64,000 nucleotides of DNA from Flavobacteriales bacterium. Lineage in GTDB: Bacteria; Bacteroidota; Bacteroidia; UBA10329. This document shows, piece after piece, positions 58,601 to 64,000 of the stretch. The notes under the pieces are model-generated. The model did not search any database and was not told where the DNA came from. It saw only the letters and a program-made list of their open reading frames with translations. The stretch is from positions 1 to 64,000 of the forward strand of contig JAIPBJ010000001.1 of assembly GCA_021739625.1 (NCBI GenBank). Direction: 5' to 3'. The position numbers and the translations under genes are program-made. Within the stretch, counting starts at the first letter, position 1; each line of letters opens with the position of its first letter.

Positions 58601-59304
58601 TCGATGCGCACCGTCTGGCCGATATAGTTGTTAAGTGGAATGAAAACAGGAGTCCAAGGATTGTAAAGAATACCTCCGACAGCCACAAAACCACCTATAC
58701 CAGCGGCAGTCGAGGCATCTACATCGAACGAGGCGCAGTTGATGACGTTGTTGCTGCCGTCATACATCCTTATCTGGAAAAAAGGCTGTTCACCGGACGG
58801 ATGCCCACCATCGTTCAGAACGGCCGCATAGTGATAGGTGAAGTTGCTATTGGCGTTTGTGACCGTGAAGGTGGTGCTGATGGTCTCTCCACCGTCCTCG
58901 GCCTGTGCATTTCCAAGTCTGAGGGAATACGCTCCACCACCGGGATACACCACTGGCAGTGTGGTGCCGCCCACGATAGGGTCGAATCCTCCGGTCATGA
59001 TGAAGTGATTCATTTCGGGCCCTGCATTGGCGGCCTGATTGTTGGCACCCTGATTCAGACCATTGTACTGGTAGGGGTCGGGTGCAGTGACACCCACGCA
59101 CAGCCCGAACAGCGTGCCCCCGTTGCACACACCGTCACCCCAGGTGCCGGTCCATCCTGTGAGCGTGCCTGTCTCCAGATCGACATTGCCGCAGCTCTGT
59201 GCGCGGGTCTCGGAAGCAAGTATCGTCAGCAGTGCCATAAGGGACAGGGCCGTCAGTGCGCTCATCGCCCGCTCACGTCCGGCTCTCAAAATGATATTGA
59301 TCAT
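55648..59304 (-). CDS. Large PKD/Ig-like repeat adhesin with T9SS type B (gliding-motility C-terminal) domain
   Basis: About 1218 aa; PKD domains (NWAWDFDNNGTPDDMTQNPSYTFPATGTYPV), six about 78-aa repeats, C-term IPNAFTPDNNAHNERFTAYGENIVAFGMLIFDRWGEQIFQTADMDEGWDGSYKG. Confidence 0.93.
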   Translation of the reverse strand: MINIILRAGRERAMSALTALSLMALLTILASETRAQSCGNVDLETGTLTGWTGTWGDGVCNGGTLFGLCVGVTAPDPYQYNGLNQGANNQAANAGPEMNHFIMTGGFDPIVGGTTLPVVYPGGGAYSLRLGNAQAEDGGETISTTFTVTNANSNFTYHYAAVLNDGGHPSGEQPFFQIRMYDGSNNVINCASFDVDASTAAGIGGFVAVGGILYNPWTPVFIPLNNYIGQTVRIEFITRDCDAGGGSHFAYAYIDASCQPLQIISSAPNVCGGQNITLNAPTGAATYSWAGPGVVSGGNAEQVTINAPGPYTVTMTTFGVTPCTFSLDTVIPPSPSNPTANFTYTPACAGDPIVFTDASSPAGQITNWAWDFDNNGTPDDMTQNPSYTFPATGTYPVRLGVAWPPCLADTTIDVTVLSVPTSPFTTTSPICLNQTSTVTYTGNAPANSNYTWDFDGGTVVSGSGQGPYEIDWATPGTKNITLEVALGSCVSSVTTTSVVVNALPVIDAGTDVAVCEGGSTPLSASGATTYSWDPPTGLSATTGASVTATPAATTTYTVTGTSAGCTGTDDVTVTVNPFPVVTVSPTTATVCAGTATTFTAGGATTYAWSPATGLSATTGTTVDAAPLASTTYTVTGTSLGCSSDATFDITVNPSPTMPMSNDTTVCEGNPVTLTTGGADTYAWSPGTGLSATNTASVVATPASTTTYTVVGTGLGCTTTRTVTITVNPYPSVSISPASFTMCVGENKDFTASGADSYVWSPALGISTTTDATVIADPVVSTTYEVVGSSLGCNDTATLVLTVNPIPVVILSNDTTICSGTSAPLTANGANSYVWSPATGLSATTGAAVLVSPMTTVTYTVTGTSLNCSSSEDVTVTVNQTPTVNVTPSATSYCDGDSTTLVASGADTYAWTPATDLSSPTGTSVTANPTTTTVYTVVGTTLGCTDDAVATVTVHPNPVVDFVAGPVEGCRTHCVQMNNLTTIASGSMNSYSWDMGDGNIITAHSPSHCYPDEGVYTIGLTATSNQGCVAELVMPDLITVHPLPTAFFGVNPTTASALNPRFEFTDMSTGAVEWHWAFGDGATLGTQTPSPTYTYPSAIDTGTYTVRLMVVNEFGCTDTISYEVIITPHVSIYIPNAFTPDNNAHNERFTAYGENIVAFGMLIFDRWGEQIFQTADMDEGWDGSYKGAQVESGVYVYRIDWTDINGDEGQRTGQVILVR
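56440..57830 (-). repeat. Six in-gene repeats of about 234 nt (about 78 aa)
   Basis: Units of form (S/D)xTxCxGxxxxLxAxGAxxYxWxPATGLSATTGxxVxAxPxxTTTYTVxGTxLGCxxxxxVTVTVNPxP. Confidence 0.9.
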
Positions 59305-59450
59305 GTATGTCTGAAGTAAGGGTGCAAAGTAATCAGCCCACAAAGAAATCATTGCCGACAGTGACTAAGACTTGATCATGATGGGAAGTTGCCTTGACAC
59401 CGGTCCGATTCCGACCGATGTCATGCATCGCGCGGCCACATTGCTTCGGC

Positions 59451-59458
59451 TACCTTTG
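59451..59458 (+). promoter_or_regulatory. Candidate -7 element TACCTTTG upstream of ychF
   Basis: TACCTTTG, 20 nt before ATG 59479. Confidence 0.5.
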
Positions 59459-59478
59459 CGCTCCTCAAAAAAACAAGT

Positions 59479-60576
59479 ATGGCCCTTCAATGCGGAATCG
59501 TAGGACTGCCCAATGTCGGCAAGTCCACCCTTTTCAACTGCCTCTCCAACGCCAAGGCACAGGCCGCCAATTTCCCCTTCTGCACCATCGAGCCCAATGT
59601 GGGTGTCATCACTGTGCCTGATGAAAGATTGGAGAAGTTGGAAACGTTGGTAAAGCCCGATCGCGTGGTGCCCACCACCATCGAGATCGTGGACATAGCC
59701 GGTCTGGTGAAAGGTGCCAGCAAGGGCGAGGGCCTCGGCAACCAGTTTCTCGGCAACATCCGCGAAACGGATGCCATCATCCACGTGGTGCGCTGCTTCG
59801 ATGATGGGAACGTGGTACACGTGGACGGTTCGGTGGATCCCGTGCGCGACAAGGAGGTCATCGATACTGAGCTGCAACTCAAAGACCTTGACACGGTGGA
59901 CAAGCGGATTCAGAAGGTGCGCAAACAGGCCGATACCGGCAATAAGGACGCGAAGACCGAGTTCCAGGTGCTCTCCATTCTGAAGGGCACGTTGGAAAAA
60001 GGCATCTCTGCCCGCGCTGCCGTGCTTGACGACAATCAGGTCGAGATTGCCAGATCCTTCCAGTTGCTCACATTCAAACCTGTGCTCTACGTCTGCAATG
60101 TGGATGAGGCTTCTGTGGTGAGTGGAAATGCACACAGCCAGCGTTTGGCAGAGTCGGTGGCAAAGGAGAAGGCCGAGGTCATCCTCATCAGCGCGGCCAT
60201 GGAGGCCGACATAGCCGAACTGGAGAGCTATGAGGAGCGTATGGAGTTCCTAAACGATGCCGGCCTGAGCGAGGCGGGTGTGAACAAGCTCATCCGCTCG
60301 GCCTACCGTCTGCTGGAATTGCAGACCTACTTCACTGCCGGAGTGAAAGAGGTGCGTGCCTGGACCATCCGCAGGGGCATGACCGCCCCACAGGCCGCAG
60401 GCGTTATCCACACTGATTTTGAGAAAGGATTCATCCGTGCCGAGACCATCCATTACGATGATTTCATAAAGTACGGGTCGGAGACTGCGGTGAAGGAGGC
60501 CGGCAAGATGGGCGTGGAGGGCAAGGAGTATGTGGTGCAGGACGGTGATGTGATGCACTTCCGCTTCAACGTTTGA
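59479..60576 (+). CDS. ychF: Redox-regulated ATPase YchF
   Basis: [96 protein letters not shown]. Confidence 0.97.
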   Translation: MALQCGIVGLPNVGKSTLFNCLSNAKAQAANFPFCTIEPNVGVITVPDERLEKLETLVKPDRVVPTTIEIVDIAGLVKGASKGEGLGNQFLGNIRETDAIIHVVRCFDDGNVVHVDGSVDPVRDKEVIDTELQLKDLDTVDKRIQKVRKQADTGNKDAKTEFQVLSILKGTLEKGISARAAVLDDNQVEIARSFQLLTFKPVLYVCNVDEASVVSGNAHSQRLAESVAKEKAEVILISAAMEADIAELESYEERMEFLNDAGLSEAGVNKLIRSAYRLLELQTYFTAGVKEVRAWTIRRGMTAPQAAGVIHTDFEKGFIRAETIHYDDFIKYGSETAVKEAGKMGVEGKEYVVQDGDVMHFRFNV

Positions 60577-60799
60577 TCGGAACACTCCTCGAAGAGGCCC
60601 GGTTCACGATTTCTGACCGTTGTGTCATTCTGTTTCATCGTTGACCATCGGTCGCTTGTCGACAACGACTGCCAACTCGTCCGCGCGGTGTGTCGTAAAG
60701 CGTTCGGAATGCGTGTTACTGTTAATAAAAAGTAAAGGAAATGCGTAGCTAAGACGAACTTGAAAGGTTCTTATTACGTACTTCGCTGGGACGCACCAA

Positions 60800-62641
60800 A
60801 TGGTAGGAAGCGATATGGCCAGCAATCGGAATGGGAAATCTAATGGGTCGGAAGTCAGTGATAATGAGTCATATCAGGCTCCGGAAGCACGTTATTTCAA
60901 ATCGAAGGAGCAGTTTGACCAGGCGGTCGGACAGGATTTCATCCAATATGTGAACCAGGGCACGTTGCGTAGCGACAGCTATCTGGTGGGCCTGTCGCAC
61001 GGGCAGTCGCCTGCGGGTGCATACTCCTACATCATCGACCATTTCAACGAGGTCAAGAACCCCAGACAGCTGCGGTTCACGTTTGTCAATACGCCTCTTG
61101 TCCGTCAGCGGGGTCTGCATGGTGTGGTCGATGCCAAGGTGTTCCTCACGCGGCTCATCCGCGAAGGATTCATCCGCAAGGAGCAGATCATAGGGCGCAC
61201 TTCGAAACGGGAAAGTCCGGAACTGTATGTGAGCGAATTCAACCATGAGCTTCAAGGATTTCTGACCGCAGAGAACAAGACGGGATTGGACTATGTGTTC
61301 CTCGCCTCAGACCCAACGGGCAGAGTAGCAGGTATTGCGCGGCATTCGGAGGCCTTCTTGTCCAAGGATATCGCGGTGGTGGTGGACGACCGCAATGAGA
61401 AGGAGCTCACCGCCACGCCCTATTTCCTGAAGCAGTCCAAAAGAGTGGCCTTCCTCGCCACCAAGGCCGACAAGAGACGGCCGCTTGCATGGCTCTATTA
61501 TCGTTGGTCGTTGGAGGACGAGAGTCCAAGTTTCCTCCGTTTCATGGAGAATGTGAAGAAGCGCATGACCGTGTTCATTGACGACAAGGCCCTCACTTGG
61601 CCGCAGGTCACGCTGAAGCGAGAAACGCCTTATGGTGAGACCGTCATACGCATTGATACCGCCAAACCGTTCAACGAAAAGGCGAAGCGCAAACTGCCGG
61701 TGGTGCTACTTGTGCATGGGTTTCTGGGCCTCAATTCCTATGATGCACTCCTCACGGCCATCCCGTCACACAAGTACATCGCTGCGGCCATGCATTATGG
61801 GTCGGTGCCGACCGACCTGCCGCCAAAGGATTATTCCAAGCACGTTGAGAAGAACATCAATCACGTGGTGCGCTATTTCGGTGAACTGGGCCACCCGGTC
61901 TATCTTTTCGACCATTCTATGGGAAACATCTATTTCCTGATGTTGGACCGCGACTGGGATGAGATGGACGGTGTGCGCAATTATCTCTGCGGCCGCATCG
62001 GGGCCAATCCGTTCTTCGGTGAGGAGGCCCGCCATGCCATGCTGGGCTTTCTCGACAACGTGATATTGCCTTCGGGCCAGGGAATAGTTGCCCGTGCCCT
62101 GTTCGCGGCCGCAAGGAGTCTTGTGCCGTTGGATTCGAAAGTGGGTGTCCGCAACCGTGGCATCGCCCTGGCCGACTGGCTCATCAGCAAGGATTCCGAT
62201 TTCCGCGACCGTGTCTGGAAGGCCGCCAAGGAGCGCATCATGCACCTTATGGTCAACATGGGATCGCTTCCCCACGTCAATCGCATTCCATTGGAACAGG
62301 CGCTGAGCCGACTTCCGGCCAAACTCTTCGCCATTCAGACCCATTCGGCCCTCATCGATTCGAAGGCGTTCGACAGGCAGACCGGCCTTCTCAATATGAC
62401 CAAACACGATATTCCTGTGCTCATTCTCAAAAGTGAGCGGGACGGTGTGGCCAAATATGTTCACCGCATCTACCAGGGCGAGGAGGTGAAGGTGGTGGAT
62501 GTGACCGATCACGATGAGAGGGATGCTTTCAGAGAGCACCTCTTTCACATGATACAGCCTGTGAGGACGGCAAACATCATCGACAGCTTCATCACTGAGG
62601 CAGAGTTGAAGCGAGATGTTCCCCAAGCACTGATGGTGTAG
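60800..62641 (+). CDS. Two-domain protein: NagB/RpiA-like sugar-phosphate isomerase-type domain fused to an alpha/beta hydrolase
   Basis: SYLVGLSHGQSPAGAYSYIIDHF...RFTFVNTPLV (NagB-like); VVLLVHGFLGLNSYDALL...VYLFDHSMGNIYFLML (hydrolase oxyanion/nucleophile). Confidence 0.75.
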   Translation: MVGSDMASNRNGKSNGSEVSDNESYQAPEARYFKSKEQFDQAVGQDFIQYVNQGTLRSDSYLVGLSHGQSPAGAYSYIIDHFNEVKNPRQLRFTFVNTPLVRQRGLHGVVDAKVFLTRLIREGFIRKEQIIGRTSKRESPELYVSEFNHELQGFLTAENKTGLDYVFLASDPTGRVAGIARHSEAFLSKDIAVVVDDRNEKELTATPYFLKQSKRVAFLATKADKRRPLAWLYYRWSLEDESPSFLRFMENVKKRMTVFIDDKALTWPQVTLKRETPYGETVIRIDTAKPFNEKAKRKLPVVLLVHGFLGLNSYDALLTAIPSHKYIAAAMHYGSVPTDLPPKDYSKHVEKNINHVVRYFGELGHPVYLFDHSMGNIYFLMLDRDWDEMDGVRNYLCGRIGANPFFGEEARHAMLGFLDNVILPSGQGIVARALFAAARSLVPLDSKVGVRNRGIALADWLISKDSDFRDRVWKAAKERIMHLMVNMGSLPHVNRIPLEQALSRLPAKLFAIQTHSALIDSKAFDRQTGLLNMTKHDIPVLILKSERDGVAKYVHRIYQGEEVKVVDVTDHDERDAFREHLFHMIQPVRTANIIDSFITEAELKRDVPQALMV

Positions 62642-62652
62642 GGCAGCAAACG

Positions 62653-63999
62653 TTACTGCTTCACCACCCGCATCACTTCCACCGTATCATTGCCCTGCAC
62701 GCGCAGCACATAGGTTCCTGCGGCAAGTGAGCTGATGTCCAATGTGCTGATGTTCCCTGATGCTGTGGTTCGCATGACGACCCGCCCATCCGCAGCGATC
62801 ATTTCCAACGATACCGCACCCATTGATGCCGGTAGCACAATGTCGATGGCATCGCTTGCAGGGTTGGGCCAAACAGCAAAACGTTCTGATGCAAGGTCGC
62901 GGATGTTCACCGCAATGACCTCGTAGGGGTCTGAGGTGCTGACACATCCGTTGGCATCGGTCACGGTCACTGTGTAGATGCCGGGACCTTGGACGGGAAT
63001 AGTGGCAGAATTGCTATTGGAAATGGCATTTCCTTCCAAGAACCATTGGTAGCTGGTACCTGAAACAGTGGAACTGAGCGTTGACCCGTTGTCGATGATC
63101 ACAGGCTGCGTCACATTGTGCTGCGTCACGGTAAATGACGTGGAAGTGGCCCCGCATCCGAAAGCGTTGAAAACTGTCACTGCATGTTGCCCCGCTGTGC
63201 CGATGATGCCCACCGCTGTGGTCCCTCCATCTGTCCAGCTATAACTGTCATGTCCCGATGGTGCCGCAAGGCGCACGGTCTCGCCCGGACAGAAGGTGAG
63301 CGCACCTCCATTGAACTGTCCGATGACCGCACGTCCGTTGCCACCGCGCACCGCTCCGTTGATCTGCGTCCCCACTGCCTGTGCTACCATGAACACGGGA
63401 ATGGAGACACTCGCGCCATTGACTCCCGCTCCCATTTCGATGGGGGCATCGGCCACATTATTTACGATGATGACGGCCACTGCACCAGCATTCTGCGCAT
63501 TGAGCGCCTTATCTCCGAATTCGCAGATTCCCCTATAGACAACCGCAATCTTGCCTGCCACCTGCGCTGCGTTGAATGCGGCCGAGCAAAGTAGGCTGTC
63601 GTTGGCGGCAGAACGGGCGATTACCATGTCGGCCTCCACGCTGATGGTAGCAAAGTCCGGACTGCCCCAGCCAGCGGCCGGAAGGGTGTAGGCATACTGA
63701 CCTTGCACCGCAGGAGTGTTGAGCATCACGAAGCCGACATCATTGCCAGAGACCACCATGGGGGTGGCCGGTACCGGATTCACCGTCACCTGCACAGTGG
63801 CATTGTCAGTGCAGCCTGTTGTTGTGCCTGTGACCGTGTAGGTGATGTTGCCTGAGGGCGATGCGTTCACCGATGCTCCGGTTGTTCCGCTAAGGCCGGT
63901 CGCGGGACTCCACACATAGCTCTGTGCACCTGAGGCCGTAAGCGATGCAGAACTTCCGCTGCACAGGCTCACCGTAGCGTTGTTCACCTGCACATTCGG
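62653..63999 (-). CDS. PA-domain exoprotein with T9SS type A sorting domain; N-terminus beyond window
   Basis: Frame stays open to the edge (..PNVQVNNATVSLC..); PA-like KIAVVYRGICEFGDKALNAQNAGAVAVIIVNN; C-term FAVWPNPASDAIDIVLP...GTYVLRVQGNDTVEVMRVVKQ. Confidence 0.85.
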   Translation of the reverse strand, partial: PNVQVNNATVSLCSGSSASLTASGAQSYVWSPATGLSGTTGASVNASPSGNITYTVTGTTTGCTDNATVQVTVNPVPATPMVVSGNDVGFVMLNTPAVQGQYAYTLPAAGWGSPDFATISVEADMVIARSAANDSLLCSAAFNAAQVAGKIAVVYRGICEFGDKALNAQNAGAVAVIIVNNVADAPIEMGAGVNGASVSIPVFMVAQAVGTQINGAVRGGNGRAVIGQFNGGALTFCPGETVRLAAPSGHDSYSWTDGGTTAVGIIGTAGQHAVTVFNAFGCGATSTSFTVTQHNVTQPVIIDNGSTLSSTVSGTSYQWFLEGNAISNSNSATIPVQGPGIYTVTVTDANGCVSTSDPYEVIAVNIRDLASERFAVWPNPASDAIDIVLPASMGAVSLEMIAADGRVVMRTTASGNISTLDISSLAAGTYVLRVQGNDTVEVMRVVKQ

Positions 64000-64000
64000 G

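Overview
64-kb chromosomal window from a Bacteroidota (Flavobacteriales-like) genome. Support comes from type IX secretion (T9SS) sorting domains, a PorP/SprF protein, TAnnTTTG promoter elements and a DUF4199 protein. Content: (i) housekeeping genes (Cys/Met gamma-lyase family, sucC, thiL, ychF, GreA-like, aldehyde and acyl-CoA dehydrogenases, glutamine-synthetase family); (ii) T9SS-exported or outer-membrane proteins (BNR/sortilin-like, M43-like metalloprotease, lamin-tail, large PKD adhesin, PA-domain protein, DUF5686, SprA-like barrel); (iii) a minus-strand nucleotide-sugar/surface-polysaccharide cluster (about 36.4-47.5 kb) followed by the small SRP RNA, a sulfotransferase, a polysaccharide deacetylase and a GNAT; (iv) an accessory patch at 30.8-34.1 kb. 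The most unusual signals are non-coding. Four intergenic tandem arrays all have a 21-bp or 42-bp (2x21) period and are built from palindrome-bearing modules. Three of them start about 25-35 nt after a stop codon and read in that gene's direction. Two neighbouring accessory genes (FISUMP-domain and pentapeptide-repeat) are each bracketed by direct duplications of host flanking sequence: about 55 bp of promoter and about 94 bp of permease 3' end. A third segment (235-aa orphan gene plus the AT-rich 21-bp array) is bracketed by two copies of a composite palindromic repeat. I also report a recurring leaderless-start signature and several unusual protein architectures. No tRNA, rRNA, CRISPR array or recognisable transposase was seen.
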